A DNA stretch of 64,000 nt, from positions 62,001-126,000 of the forward strand of contig JBBRND010000005.1 of assembly GCA_038230515.1 (NCBI GenBank). The letters run 5' to 3'. Below are positions 8,656 through 18,383 of this stretch, piece after piece; within the stretch, counting starts at the first letter, position 1; each line of letters starts with the position of its first letter. The notes under the pieces were generated by a model, which was not told the origin of the DNA, did not search any database, and saw only the letters and a program-made list of their open reading frames with translations. Source of the stretch: JAPLDB01 sp038230515. GTDB taxonomy: Bacteria > Bacteroidota > Bacteroidia > AKYH767-A > 2013-40CM-41-45. The position numbers and the translations under genes are program-made.

Positions 8656-9534
8656 ATGAAAATACGGCTGTTACTTTTTCTGTTTGCAGTTACTACTACC
8701 GCAATAGCACAACTTCCCGAAACCGATATTTTTATCAGCGAAGTAAAAAAGCAAAACGGGAAACTTGAATTCTCAACTCCCGAAAATATTACTCATCGCA
8801 AGGGTTACGACAACCAACCATACTTTATGCCTGATGGAAAAAGTTTATTGTTCGTTGCAGTGCCCGATACCACGCAGGCAGATATTTTTAAATATGATTT
8901 TGCTTCGAAGAAAGTTTCTTCTGTAACGAATACAAAAGAAAGCGAGTACTCACCGATGCTTACTCCTGACGGGAAAAGCATTTCCATTGTGCGTGTAGAT
9001 ACCGACAACGGTCAGCGGTTCTACACGCTGCCTGTTTCAAAAACAACTTTTGCAAACCGTATTTCAGGCACTGACTCCATCGGTTATTATTGCTGGCTCA
9101 ATGATTCCTCTCTCGCCATGTTCATCCTTGGCAACGCAATGACGTTGCAAACGCTGAATCTGAAAACCAGCGAACGCAAGTTAGTTGCAAGTGACATTGG
9201 TCGCTGTATGAAACTCAGCAATGACAAAAAGAAATTCTATTTCGTACTAAAGCAAAACGACAGCGAGTGGAGTATTTTTGAAATGGATATTGCAACAGGA
9301 GAAAAACATAAACTGATTTCTACTCTTCAAGGCAGCGAAGATTTTGCATTGATGCCTGACGGAACTTTTTTGTTGGGAAATAAAGGAAAGCTTTTTCAGT
9401 TCAATTCTGCCACAGACAAAGAGTGGAAAGAGATTGCAGATTTTTCTTCTGTGCTTGGAGATTTTTACCGCATTTCCGTAAGTGCTGATGGCAAGCACAT
9501 CGCGATGGTTGCTTTTACCGGAAAGAAACCATAA
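8656..9534 (+). CDS. Secreted TolB/WD40-like beta-propeller protein
   Basis: A 292-residue protein with a signal peptide cleaved after about residue 18 (TTTAIAQLP). The remainder carries propeller blades of the TolB/PD40 type: PYFMPDGKSLLFV near residue 56, SPMLTPDGKSISIV near 97, LSNDKKKFYFV near 185 and ISVSADGKHIAMV near 276. Such domains usually sit in the periplasm or on the surface and mediate protein or peptide contacts. No enzymatic domain follows. It ends four bases before the preferred start of the oxidoreductase, so the two are probably translated from one message. Confidence 0.75.
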   Translation: MKIRLLLFLFAVTTTAIAQLPETDIFISEVKKQNGKLEFSTPENITHRKGYDNQPYFMPDGKSLLFVAVPDTTQADIFKYDFASKKVSSVTNTKESEYSPMLTPDGKSISIVRVDTDNGQRFYTLPVSKTTFANRISGTDSIGYYCWLNDSSLAMFILGNAMTLQTLNLKTSERKLVASDIGRCMKLSNDKKKFYFVLKQNDSEWSIFEMDIATGEKHKLISTLQGSEDFALMPDGTFLLGNKGKLFQFNSATDKEWKEIADFSSVLGDFYRISVSADGKHIAMVAFTGKKP

Positions 9535-9538
9535 CTAC

Positions 9539-10582
9539 TTGAAGAAAGTTGATTACATCATAGTCGGGCAGGGAATAGCCGGAACGTTTCTTTCATGGTT
9601 TCTGATGAAGAACGGAAAAACATTTTTTGTCATTGATGATAAGAAAGAATCTTCAGCTTCGAATGTAGCAGCGGGAATCATTCATCCAATCACCGGAAGA
9701 AGAATTGTGAAAACATGGATGGCTGACACATTGCTTCCTTTCGCTCATAATGCTTATCAAGCAATTGAAACGCACTTCAATCAAAAAATATTCCATCCTC
9801 TTCCTGTTCTTGAACTTCTTTCTTCAGTAAAGGAATATAATGACTGGATAACAAGAAGTGAAGAATTGTCATCATACATTGAAAGTTCAGATGTGGGTTC
9901 TGTGTACGATGATGTTTTGAATCAGGCCTTTAAAAAAATCATCATTAAACAATCTTCATGGATTGATATCGGAACTTTGTTGAGATGTTTCAGGAATTAT
10001 TTTCTGAAAAAAAATATTCTGCTCGAAGAAAAGTTTGATATCAATCTTTTAAAATTGACAGATGAAAGAGTTGAGTACAAAAATAATTCTTCGGAGAAAA
10101 TTATTTTCTGCGAAGGAGTAGAGGCGTTGAAGAATCCTTTCTGGAGGCATCTTCCTTTTATTCCTGCAAAAGGAGAAATGTTGACTATAAGAGCTGAAAT
10201 GAAACTGGACCACATCATCAACCGTAAAATTTATATTCTTCCAATCGGAGAAAATCTATTCAAGGTTGGTTCAACCTACACATGGAAATTCCAAAATGAA
10301 TTACCGTCTTCAGAAGCAAAAGATTTTCTGGTAACGCAAATCAAATCAATTCTGGGAATTCCTTTCGAGATTATTGAACACAAAGCGGCCATTCGCCCCA
10401 CAGTAAAAAATAGAAGACCATTTCTTGGTTTACATCAGCAACACAAACAAGTTGCAATCTTCAATGGGCTTGGAACAAAAGGTTGTCTGCTTGCTCCTTA
10501 CTTCGCGAATCATCTAACAGATTTTTTGATAGGGAAAGGGGATTTAATGGATGAAGTAAATGTCGGGATGCTGGCTAAATGA
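9539..10582 (+). CDS. FAD-dependent oxidoreductase (DAO family)
   Basis: I place the start at the TTG at 9539, four bases after the preceding stop, giving 347 residues. An in-frame ATG at 9482 would add 19 residues inside the preceding gene and ahead of the dinucleotide-binding strand. The N-terminus is a Rossmann FAD site (YIIVGQGIAGTFL), followed by an acidic strand end (FVIDD) and the AAGIIHPITGRR motif usual in DAO-type flavoproteins. The C-terminal part has RPTVKNRRPFLG and GLGTKGCLLAPY, matching the second FAD-contact segment. The substrate is not evident; glycine/D-amino-acid oxidase-like or tRNA-modification-related roles are possible for this family. Confidence 0.82.
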   Translation: MKKVDYIIVGQGIAGTFLSWFLMKNGKTFFVIDDKKESSASNVAAGIIHPITGRRIVKTWMADTLLPFAHNAYQAIETHFNQKIFHPLPVLELLSSVKEYNDWITRSEELSSYIESSDVGSVYDDVLNQAFKKIIIKQSSWIDIGTLLRCFRNYFLKKNILLEEKFDINLLKLTDERVEYKNNSSEKIIFCEGVEALKNPFWRHLPFIPAKGEMLTIRAEMKLDHIINRKIYILPIGENLFKVGSTYTWKFQNELPSSEAKDFLVTQIKSILGIPFEIIEHKAAIRPTVKNRRPFLGLHQQHKQVAIFNGLGTKGCLLAPYFANHLTDFLIGKGDLMDEVNVGMLAK

Positions 10583-10591
10583 AAACTCTCT

Positions 10592-11773
10592 TCACCGAAT
10601 CATTGACAGCTTTCTCACCATCGGCAACTCTTTGTAATAGTCGCCAAGAATATTTTGCATCAACGGCAAATAAAATTCCCAAAAGAAACGGTTGCGATCC
10701 GTTTGGTCTTGTACATTGTACATTAAAAATTTTAATCCTGTAATTCCGCTCAGCTTAGCAAAGCGGAATTTTGTGGGGTTGTCAGCAAAGTCGCCACAGA
10801 AATAAAAGAAACGGTAGTCGCCACGATGCTCAATGATTGCCGGGAAGATTTTCGGAATCTTAAAAGAGTTTAGGATTTGCATTCCCGCAGTGGTCGTATT
10901 AATGAGATAATTTGCCTGTACAGAGTTGCTGTCCGTTTTATTTTGCCAGATGTCCATCCAGTAAGGATAAATCATTGTACTGGGAACACCAAAACGAGAT
11001 TGATTCTGCTGATCGGTAACGATACTTGGAATTGCTTCATTCAAATCTTTTCCAAGTTCAAGCACTACGACTGTTCCGCTTTCGTGTACAAATAACATCC
11101 CTGCTTTTTTAAAACTCCAGGTATTATTGTGAAATTTTTTGTACGTCCTCACAATCCAAAACGGCAGATCGGGATTGTCAATTGTATCGAGCGATGCAAT
11201 GGATCGCGCCATCCATCCAGTCCAGTTGATATGAAAAGTGTTTTCAAAATTATGCCGCACATCAGCGGGAGTTGGAATACCGATCATGTTGAATTCTGAG
11301 AGGATCAGCTTCTTTCGCTCTTTCATCTTCTGCATCATCTTCATATCCTTCTCCGATAAGCCGCCATAAATACTATGTGACTCTTCATGGATGTCGCGAT
11401 GACGGTACCATTCATTTGCAAACACTCCGTAAGTATCTGTAAAGTAGAGCGCATCATTTTTGTCTGCCACACTGTCAAGTTCTTCATCACTCATGTTATC
11501 AAAATCATGAATGGAATAGCTTTCATTTTCGCCAGGAATAAAACCGAAGTAGTCCTTATCAATCTCGTAAAAGTTGCTGTCACTTTTAATATATTTTTCG
11601 TGATCAAGAATCCAGTTCACACTTCGGTGCTTCACGCTGCTTGAGTTAAGAACTGTTTTATCCACGATCATCAGGTTCATCACCTTCTTTGGAGTGAACT
11701 CCCATGCCAGCCGCATCCATGCAGGAGTAAGAAGAAGAAGTACAAAAGTCCAGAGAATATAGCGGCTTTTCAT
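10592..11773 (-). CDS. Unknown membrane-anchored protein, 393 residues
   Basis: The protein starts with one hydrophobic helix (residues 5-20), which could be a signal anchor. A soluble domain of about 370 residues follows with no low-complexity stretch. Notable segments are YGVFANEWYRHRDIHE, FHINWTGWMARSIASLD and IIEHRGDYRFFYFCGDFAD. The Trp/Tyr/His content suggests a folded extracytoplasmic domain. I do not recognise the family. It is convergent with the oxidoreductase (9-bp gap) and divergent from the NtrC-type regulator, with which it shares a 116-bp intergenic stretch. Confidence 0.65.
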   Translation of the reverse strand: MKSRYILWTFVLLLLTPAWMRLAWEFTPKKVMNLMIVDKTVLNSSSVKHRSVNWILDHEKYIKSDSNFYEIDKDYFGFIPGENESYSIHDFDNMSDEELDSVADKNDALYFTDTYGVFANEWYRHRDIHEESHSIYGGLSEKDMKMMQKMKERKKLILSEFNMIGIPTPADVRHNFENTFHINWTGWMARSIASLDTIDNPDLPFWIVRTYKKFHNNTWSFKKAGMLFVHESGTVVVLELGKDLNEAIPSIVTDQQNQSRFGVPSTMIYPYWMDIWQNKTDSNSVQANYLINTTTAGMQILNSFKIPKIFPAIIEHRGDYRFFYFCGDFADNPTKFRFAKLSGITGLKFLMYNVQDQTDRNRFFWEFYLPLMQNILGDYYKELPMVRKLSMIR

Positions 11774-11889
11774 GGATCAGGTAAAACTGTAAGAAATCGG
11801 CTCACAATGTAATCGAATTTCTGCGCCTTACTGAAACCAAACACTCCTGTTTCTCTTAAAAGGATTGTTAAATAAAATAACACATACTT

Positions 11890-13056
11890 ATGGTAAAGAT
11901 ATTTGTAGTTGATGACGATCCGTTTTTGGGAAACCTTATAAAGACGGCTCTTGAAAAAATGGAGAATGTAGAAGTTACTCACTTCTTAACTCCTGATGAA
12001 TGTATCAATAACCTCAATCAGAATCCTGATGTGGTTACGATAGACTATTTATTACCCGGAATGAATGGCGAAGAGTTGCTTGAAAAAATCAAGAACTACA
12101 ACGAGATGATTCAATGCATCATGGTGTCCGGTCAAGACAAACTTGATGTGGTAATCAACACTTATAAAAAAGGCGCAATTGACTACATAATAAAAAATGA
12201 GAATGCAATTGTAGGAATCGAAAATGCAGTTCGTAATGCCTGCAAAAATGTTCACTTGAAAAAAGAAGTGGAAACGTTGCAAGAGCAGATTATGGATCGG
12301 AATAAATACACGAACATACTTGGCAACAGTGCCGCAGTTTTGAAAACGCTGCGCATGATTCAGAAAGTGGAAAAGAGCGGCATAATGGTTCTTGTTACCG
12401 GACAATCCGGAACTGGAAAGGAATTGGTTGCAAAAGCCATTCACTATAATTCTCCCCGTGGTCGCAAGCCGTTTGTAACAGTGAACATGGGAGCCATTCC
12501 TGAAGACCTTATCGAGAGTGAATTATTTGGTCACGAAAAAGGCGCGTTTACTGATGCACGCGATCGCAGATTGGGAAAGTTTGAAGAAGCAAATGAAGGA
12601 ACAATTTTTCTTGATGAAATAGGAGAAATGGATTTGTTGATGCAGACAAAATTGTTGCGTGTGCTGCAGGAAAAAGAAGTTACACGAATTGGAAGTAACA
12701 AGCCAGTCAAGCTTGATGTTCGTGTGATTGCTGCCACCAACCGTAATCTCGCCACTGAGGTTAAAGAAGGACGTTTCAGAGAAGATTTATTTTATCGCTT
12801 ACAAGGTTTTTTAATTCATCTCCCTCCGTTGTTCGAACGTGGCGATGATGTAATTCTCCTGTCAAAAACTTTCCTCAGCGATTTCTGTAAAGAGAACCGT
12901 CTTCCGCAGATTTCAATGACGAAAGAATGTGCGAAGTTTCTGATGGATTATAAATGGCCAGGTAACATCCGCGAATTGAAAGCTGTCATTGAACGCGCTG
13001 CGGTAATGTGCGAGAATAATGAGATTAAACCAGAAGACATTGTATTCGCAAACTGA
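11890..13056 (+). CDS. NtrC-type response regulator lacking the Fis DNA-binding domain
   Basis: A 388-residue protein with a receiver domain (acidic DDD at 8-10, phosphoacceptor Asp52) joined to a sigma-54 AAA+ domain. Walker A is GQSGTGKE near residue 170. The sigma-54 contact loop near 218 reads GAFTDA instead of GAFTGA. Walker B is TIFLDEIGEM near 237 and the arginine-finger segment is REDLFYRLQ. The AAA+ domain ends with WPGNIRELK and only about 25 residues follow, so the usual C-terminal Fis-type helix-turn-helix is absent. It would have to act from solution or through a partner. Its kinase is not in the window. Confidence 0.92.
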   Translation: MVKIFVVDDDPFLGNLIKTALEKMENVEVTHFLTPDECINNLNQNPDVVTIDYLLPGMNGEELLEKIKNYNEMIQCIMVSGQDKLDVVINTYKKGAIDYIIKNENAIVGIENAVRNACKNVHLKKEVETLQEQIMDRNKYTNILGNSAAVLKTLRMIQKVEKSGIMVLVTGQSGTGKELVAKAIHYNSPRGRKPFVTVNMGAIPEDLIESELFGHEKGAFTDARDRRLGKFEEANEGTIFLDEIGEMDLLMQTKLLRVLQEKEVTRIGSNKPVKLDVRVIAATNRNLATEVKEGRFREDLFYRLQGFLIHLPPLFERGDDVILLSKTFLSDFCKENRLPQISMTKECAKFLMDYKWPGNIRELKAVIERAAVMCENNEIKPEDIVFAN

Positions 13057-13131
13057 TAATTTTTAAATAAATATTTAAGATTCATCTTGACTTATCACTA
13101 AACTAAACCAAGATATTGTCAAGAAGAAAAG

Positions 13132-13160
13132 AAGCTGCCCCGTAAGGCAGCTTTTATTTT
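13132..13160. terminator. Bidirectional terminator between convergent genes
   Basis: Stem AAGCTGCC / GGCAGCTT with a 6-nt loop, followed by TTATTTTTT on the plus strand and flanked by A residues on the other side. It lies between the NtrC-type regulator and the end of the carotenoid operon. Confidence 0.8.
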
Positions 13161-13843
13161 TTAGAAAACTTTTTTTCAAACATAACAGTAACGTTCACGC
13201 TCCATAAAATCAGGGAGAGAGAGTAAAAAATATCTTCAATAGGAATTGTAAATATGCGGATTCCGAGGTTTTCATTGCTGTTGTACCACACTACCTCTCC
13301 CTCAATAAAACTCCCTGTTAATATTCCATTGATGATAAAAAACGGAACGAGGATTGTGAGATAGCTTAATAAAAAATGACTGAATTCTTCTCTGAAAAAA
13401 AAATATGCAATGTATAACGATCCAGATGCCAATAAAAATGTAGAACAAGTGTACCATTTGTGATGAAAATAAATTCCTGTTAACAACAGCAATCCCGCGA
13501 GGCCTAAGGCGAAATATTTTATGATATAACCCATAAAAGAGAATCCATCCAATAGCGTTCTGAGAACGTGAAATGTAAATACGCTTGCATACGGTATGCA
13601 GATAAAAAAAAGAAATTCCTCCATCGGTAAATTGAAAAAGTAAACACCATTTAGATAGCGCTGATTAAATCCCCAATAACCCATGTGAGTGAAAAAAATA
13701 TCCCACAACACAAAAACAAAACCCACAACAAGAATGGATGGAAAAAGAAATTTCCATTGTTTGTAAAACTGCAACCTCTTCTCAAAGCTGAAAAGCAGCG
13801 GAATTGTAATTGCAGCAAGATCGAGTAGGAGATAGAGCGACAT
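13154..13843 (-). CDS. crtYcd: Lycopene cyclase, fused heterodimeric (CrtYc/CrtYd) type
   Basis: A 229-residue integral membrane protein with about seven helices. It contains the lycopene cyclase domain twice. The first copy has the signature WGFNQRYLNGVYFFNLPMEE and the second has FTIPIEDIFYS. This is the small membrane cyclase known in Actinobacteria as two subunits and in Bacteroidota as one fused chain; it closes the ends of lycopene to beta-ionone rings. It is the last gene of the crt operon, 23 bp after crtB. No ketolase or hydroxylase is next to it, so beta-carotene is the expected product of this cluster. Confidence 0.85.
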   Translation of the reverse strand: MSLYLLLDLAAITIPLLFSFEKRLQFYKQWKFLFPSILVVGFVFVLWDIFFTHMGYWGFNQRYLNGVYFFNLPMEEFLFFICIPYASVFTFHVLRTLLDGFSFMGYIIKYFALGLAGLLLLTGIYFHHKWYTCSTFLLASGSLYIAYFFFREEFSHFLLSYLTILVPFFIINGILTGSFIEGEVVWYNSNENLGIRIFTIPIEDIFYSLSLILWSVNVTVMFEKKFSKK

Positions 13844-13866
13844 GATTTAGGATAAACGAACCTGGA

Positions 13867-14706
13867 TTAACGGAAGAGAATCTTATAGTTGCACCATGAG
13901 AAAGCAATCAATGCAACTTTATGGTAATTTGGAATGCGGATTCTTCGCTGCATAATTTCTGCTGACGGGGTGCCTTCCAGTTTTTTCAATAATTTGTAAT
14001 AGTAAACGTAAGAAATGTAAACACCAAGTTGCGCTTTTTTCGGCAACTCTTTTATCCCTTTGTAAGCAGATTCAAAATCATTTTTTATTTCTTCAATTAT
14101 TTTCTGCTTGTCTCTAGTAGAAAAATTTTTCAGATCAACATCAGGAAAATAATTACGGTCCAGATTATGGAAATCGTTTCGTATGTCGCGAAGGAAATTT
14201 ACTTTCTGAAAAGCGGAACCTAAGCGCATGGCAGGTTCTTTTAATCGCCCGTATTCGTTTTCATTTCCTTCCACAAATATTTTCAGGCACATTAGTCCCA
14301 CTACATCGGCAGAACCGAAAATATAATTCTGATATTCTTCTTTGGTATAAGAAGATTTATGAAGGTCTTGTCTCATACTTCGTAAAAACGAATCAATCAA
14401 ATCACGCCCGATGTTGTATTTGTGCACGGTCAACTGAAAACTTTGCAACACAGGATTCAAACTTATTTTGTTTTCGAGAGCAAGTTGAACTTCGCGTTCA
14501 AAATTATCAAACAATGATTTTTTGTCGTAGTCATGAAATGTATCAACGATCTCATCAGCCAAACGCACGAAACCATAAATGCCGTAAATGCCATCACGGA
14601 TACTCGGGGAAATCAATCTTATCGCAAGTGAGAACGAAGTGCTATACGCTTTGGTGAGCCGCTTACTGCTTTCGAGAGAAACTTTATTATACAGATCGTG
14701 GCTCAT
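13867..14706 (-). CDS. crtB: Phytoene synthase
   Basis: A 279-residue squalene/phytoene synthase. It condenses two geranylgeranyl diphosphates head to head. Both metal-binding aspartate motifs are present: RLADEIVDTF in the first third and FLRDIRNDFHNLDR in the second half. The N-terminal RLTKAYSTSFSLA matches the conserved substrate-pocket start of the family, and the length is typical. The start codon overlaps the stop of crtI by four bases, indicating translational coupling within the operon. Confidence 0.95.
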   Translation of the reverse strand: MSHDLYNKVSLESSKRLTKAYSTSFSLAIRLISPSIRDGIYGIYGFVRLADEIVDTFHDYDKKSLFDNFEREVQLALENKISLNPVLQSFQLTVHKYNIGRDLIDSFLRSMRQDLHKSSYTKEEYQNYIFGSADVVGLMCLKIFVEGNENEYGRLKEPAMRLGSAFQKVNFLRDIRNDFHNLDRNYFPDVDLKNFSTRDKQKIIEEIKNDFESAYKGIKELPKKAQLGVYISYVYYYKLLKKLEGTPSAEIMQRRIRIPNYHKVALIAFSWCNYKILFR

Positions 14707-16172
14707 TTTTTCGGTGGATGATTTTTGAAAACATCTTCAGCCACAATTTTTCCAGAGATGATGCAGGGAGGAACTCCTGGTCCGGGTACTGAAAGTTGTC
14801 CTGCGAAATAAAGATTGTTCACTTTTCTGCTCCGTATTTTAGGTCGGAGAAATGCAGTTTGAAAAAGTGTATTCGCGAGGCCGTATGCATTCCCTTTGTA
14901 TGAATTATAATCCGCTTCAAACTCATGTATGCAATACGATCTTTTCAAAATGATATTCTCTTTTATTTTTTGTCCGGTTAATGACTCCAGCCGGTCAATT
15001 ATCTTTTCAAAATATTTTTCACGAATTTCATCCGTGTCTTCGATGCCGGGTGCAATCGGAATCAGCAATGTTACATTTTCTTTTCCTTTGGGCGCAGCTT
15101 TCTTATCTGTAACTGAGGCACAACTCATATAGAATAATGGCTTATCGGGCCAGCGCTTGTCATCATAAATTGCTTCAGCATGACGATCAAAATCCTCATC
15201 GAAGAACAAGGTGTGATGCAAAATATTTTCTAATTTTTTATTTACTCCAAGATAAAACAACAATGCAGAAGGTGCGAAAACCTTTTTATTCCAGTAGCTT
15301 TCTGAATAACTGCGCAGATTCTCATCAAGCAATTGTTCGGTGTGATGGTAATCCGCACCGCTAACCAATAAATCTGTTTCAAAAGTTTTTCCTAGTGCAA
15401 TTACTCCTGTTGCATGCCCGTTCTGCACAATAATCTTTTCTACTTTCATTTCTCCTCTGAATTTTACTCCGAGCGAAGTGGCAAGATCAAACATTGCCTT
15501 AACTACAGAATACATTCCCTCTTCAGGATACCACGTTCCCAATACAAGATCAGCATAGTTCATGAAATTGTAAAACGCAGGAATGTTGCCCGGCTTGGCT
15601 CCTAGAAACAATACTGGAAACTCAAGCAAGGTAATTAGATGAGGATGATGAAACATTTTTCTTACCTGCTGTCTAACTGTTTGCAGAAATAAACCTGCAT
15701 TGCGTACAGTATCTTTATTAATCAGTTCAAGCGGTGAGTGACCCGGCACATGAACCATTTCCTGAACTGTTACCCGATACGTTTTTTCTGCAATTGTCAA
15801 AAACTTCTTCAACTGCTTCGCACTTCCTTTTTCGTAATGCTCAAACAACTCAGCAATGTTTTCAATTCCCACCGGCAAATCCATCGTTTCATCTTTACCG
15901 AAATAAATGCGGTAGGAGGGATCGAGCCGTTTGAGAGAATAATAATCCGAAGTTTTTTTTCCGAAGTCATTAAAAAAACTTTCGAAGATGTCGGGCATCC
16001 AATACCAGGTGGGTCCCATGTCGAAAGTGAAACCATCCTTCTTCCATTGTTGCGCCCTGCCTCCGGGGGTTTGGTTTTTTTCAAGAATGGTAACATCGTA
16101 TCCGTTCTTTGCAAGGTAACACGAAGCCGAAAGGGAAGAAAAGCCTGAACCGATGACGATTACTTTTTTCAA
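14703..16172 (-). CDS. crtI: Phytoene desaturase
   Basis: A 489-residue CrtI-type flavoprotein. The N-terminal FAD-binding motif VIGSGFSSLSASCYLAKNG is followed by EKNQTPGGRA and the FDMGPTWYWMP segment typical of the family. The C-terminal bacterial-type carotenoid signature is present (NNLYFAGQLSVPGPGVPPC). It introduces double bases into phytoene to form lycopene, acting at the membrane. It is the first gene of the crtI-crtB-cyclase operon. No promoter of the usual pattern is obvious in the 147 bp upstream. Confidence 0.95.
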   Translation of the reverse strand: MKKVIVIGSGFSSLSASCYLAKNGYDVTILEKNQTPGGRAQQWKKDGFTFDMGPTWYWMPDIFESFFNDFGKKTSDYYSLKRLDPSYRIYFGKDETMDLPVGIENIAELFEHYEKGSAKQLKKFLTIAEKTYRVTVQEMVHVPGHSPLELINKDTVRNAGLFLQTVRQQVRKMFHHPHLITLLEFPVLFLGAKPGNIPAFYNFMNYADLVLGTWYPEEGMYSVVKAMFDLATSLGVKFRGEMKVEKIIVQNGHATGVIALGKTFETDLLVSGADYHHTEQLLDENLRSYSESYWNKKVFAPSALLFYLGVNKKLENILHHTLFFDEDFDRHAEAIYDDKRWPDKPLFYMSCASVTDKKAAPKGKENVTLLIPIAPGIEDTDEIREKYFEKIIDRLESLTGQKIKENIILKRSYCIHEFEADYNSYKGNAYGLANTLFQTAFLRPKIRSRKVNNLYFAGQLSVPGPGVPPCIISGKIVAEDVFKNHPPKK

Positions 16173-16319
16173 AACGTGTTTGTGAAGTTAGTTTTTGGAG
16201 AAACGATGCTGCAAATAAATAAAGAATCAATGAGAGTAATGCTATGCGACTTCCAAATATTTATTTTAGAAAAAGCAACTAAAAAAATCAATCACAGAAG
16301 CGCGGAGCCGCAAAGAAAA

Positions 16320-18203
16320 TTATTGCTTCACAAATTTGCTCCGAAAATTATTTTCGCTTGATGAAACTTCTATCCTGTACATTCCTCTGTTCAACAGGGA
16401 AACGTCCAGTACAGCAGGGAGTTTTGAGTTTGGTTTTAATATACGAATAGCGGCTCCGATCATGTCGTAAACTTTAATTGAAACGGTTTTTCCTTCGTAA
16501 TCCGGAATTCTGACTTCTAACTCTTCGCTTACTGGATTCGGATAAATTGCCAACTGCCAATTGTTCAAAGTTGATTCCACGGAGGCCAGCACATTAAAGA
16601 TCGCTGCCTCCACCTCACACCCATTCCCATCTGTGCATATTACATTGTAATCGCCACTAGATTGAGCCAAATAAAAATAATCTGTAGCTCCGTTAATGAG
16701 AGTACTATTGAAATACCATTGATAGGTTCCTGTTCCTGCATTTGCGAAAAGAGAATCTCCGCCTTGAGAAATTGCTTGTGGTGGTGGTGCGGGATAAATA
16801 GTAATGTAATTACTCAGAAGAAGTGTAGTACTTCCATTTGAATTGGTCACAATTAACTGCACATCGTAATTACCGGGTGTGTTGTAACAAATGTTTGATG
16901 GATTTACCGCACTACTTGTATCGGGCGTTGCTCCGGGAAAATTCCATAGATAAGAAGTTGCATTGACAGAGTTATTGATAAAAGAAGTGCAGGTGCCGGG
17001 GCAGATAGAAGCATTTGCAGTAGTGAAGTTTGGCAAGGGCAATGCACAATTCATATTCACGTTTGGATAAGCGAAGTCGTCAAGAAATTCGGGAAGCCCG
17101 TAATTGACCATACTGCCATTGAGATTAAGCGCGTTGTTAGCAAAATTGCATGCGCTGCCCGCAGCATCAGGATTATTGATAACGCTGAGATAAGAAGGGG
17201 GCGAAGTATTTACGAGGTATATCTTTCCGTCAGTGGCGAGTTGCATGCCCACGTACCATTGTGGTGTTATCATATTATAGCCGATGGCATGTGCCGCCAC
17301 GTCATATTGAACAATACGGTGCAGCGTGTCCTGCTTTGCGAAGTAAACGAAATTGCTTGTCGGAGAAAAAGAAACCCCATACAGATTATTCAGTACTCCC
17401 GGACAGTGTGCACTAAGTAAAGTATCGGTATAAGAAATGCTTCCTGTTGCGGCATTGAAATCGAGCACTTCAGCAAACACGTTGCAGCCCTGCCCATCCA
17501 CTAGTGCAATATGCAAGTGGTCGGGAGAGATTTTCATTTCACCGAAGGAAGAAGGAAAAGTTCCGTCACCATGTATTGGTCCTGTGCTGCTAACTACGGT
17601 GTTGATGATTCCTGCCTGCGAAACCTGGTATGCATAGAAGTTGTTGGTGAAATGTTTTTGAGTGACCACCCAGTAATCGCTGCCGTTGTTGTGCCGGCAC
17701 ACGGCAAGTTTTTCGGAAGCAGTATCGAGCAGGTGTATGTTCTTGTAGCTTGTCATTACATCGCCTCTGCCGCTGTCCGCGCACATGTCAACGATGGAAT
17801 AGTTAAGCCCGTTCTGAAGAAAGTGTACAAAGTCGTCTGTGGTAAAGATGTAATACCTGCCGTCATCATTCGGCTTGGGAAGAATAACGGATGATTGCGA
17901 AGACGATTGCCCGCCTGCAAGTCCGCTGCCATTTGGCATAATGTTGCCGAAGCGATTATAAACTGTCTCGCCATCAGTATAAAATAAAAGAGAGCCGCTG
18001 CTGTCGCTTATGGTTGCACAACCCTCGATGTTGGGGCTATAGTTGTGTGTTTGCCCGCCAGCCAAAAACACTGGAGCGCCAGAGTTAAAATCAAGTCCTG
18101 AATATTGCCCGAAATACCAGATGTTGGCTTGCCTCTGAGCCCATGCACAATGCGCGATGCACAATGCATAATTGAAAAGAAAAAAGTAGAAGAGTTTTTT
18201 CAT
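16320..18203 (-). CDS. T9SS-secreted surface protein with PKD domain
   Basis: A 627-residue protein with a signal peptide (KKLFYFFLFNYALCIAHCAWA, cleavage near AQRQ). The N-terminal about 380 residues have propeller-like features (NIWYFGQYSGLDFN, LLFYTDGETVYN, MKISPDHLHIALV) common in Bacteroidota surface proteins. A PKD-like domain follows with TSYLWNFPGATPD and GNYDVQLIVTN. The C-terminal about 75 residues are a type A T9SS sorting domain (IYPNPVSEEL, GMYRIEVSS). The h-region of the signal is encoded by a degenerate repeat of the word TTGTGCAT (see findings). Function is probably adhesion or matrix binding. Confidence 0.8.
   Translation of the reverse strand: MKKLFYFFLFNYALCIAHCAWAQRQANIWYFGQYSGLDFNSGAPVFLAGGQTHNYSPNIEGCATISDSSGSLLFYTDGETVYNRFGNIMPNGSGLAGGQSSSQSSVILPKPNDDGRYYIFTTDDFVHFLQNGLNYSIVDMCADSGRGDVMTSYKNIHLLDTASEKLAVCRHNNGSDYWVVTQKHFTNNFYAYQVSQAGIINTVVSSTGPIHGDGTFPSSFGEMKISPDHLHIALVDGQGCNVFAEVLDFNAATGSISYTDTLLSAHCPGVLNNLYGVSFSPTSNFVYFAKQDTLHRIVQYDVAAHAIGYNMITPQWYVGMQLATDGKIYLVNTSPPSYLSVINNPDAAGSACNFANNALNLNGSMVNYGLPEFLDDFAYPNVNMNCALPLPNFTTANASICPGTCTSFINNSVNATSYLWNFPGATPDTSSAVNPSNICYNTPGNYDVQLIVTNSNGSTTLLLSNYITIYPAPPPQAISQGGDSLFANAGTGTYQWYFNSTLINGATDYFYLAQSSGDYNVICTDGNGCEVEAAIFNVLASVESTLNNWQLAIYPNPVSEELEVRIPDYEGKTVSIKVYDMIGAAIRILKPNSKLPAVLDVSLLNRGMYRIEVSSSENNFRSKFVKQ
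18138..18186. repeat. Degenerate word repeat inside a signal-peptide region
   Basis: Repeats of the word TGCACAATGC, with small changes, encode the ALCIAHCA part of the signal peptide of the 16320 gene. Confidence 0.5.
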
Positions 18204-18383
18204 TCAGTCAAAAAACAAATACTCTACAAGAATAAGGATAATTACAATGCGACAATAAATAAAATAGGAGTGGAGATTTTAGTGGAGGTAGGAGAAACAT
18301 TCCCCGCCATCGAAAAAAACTTGCTCAAACGCAAAAAGCCGCTAATTTTTGTAATTATAGGGTTTGGTAGTACGGTTGGAAGT

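Noticed and set aside
11770..11982. 70-residue minus-strand frame
   Set aside because: It overlaps the starts of two better genes and has no recognised features.
13154..16172. Full xanthophyll pathway
   Set aside because: Only crtI, crtB and the cyclase are present; no hydroxylase or ketolase can be found in the window.
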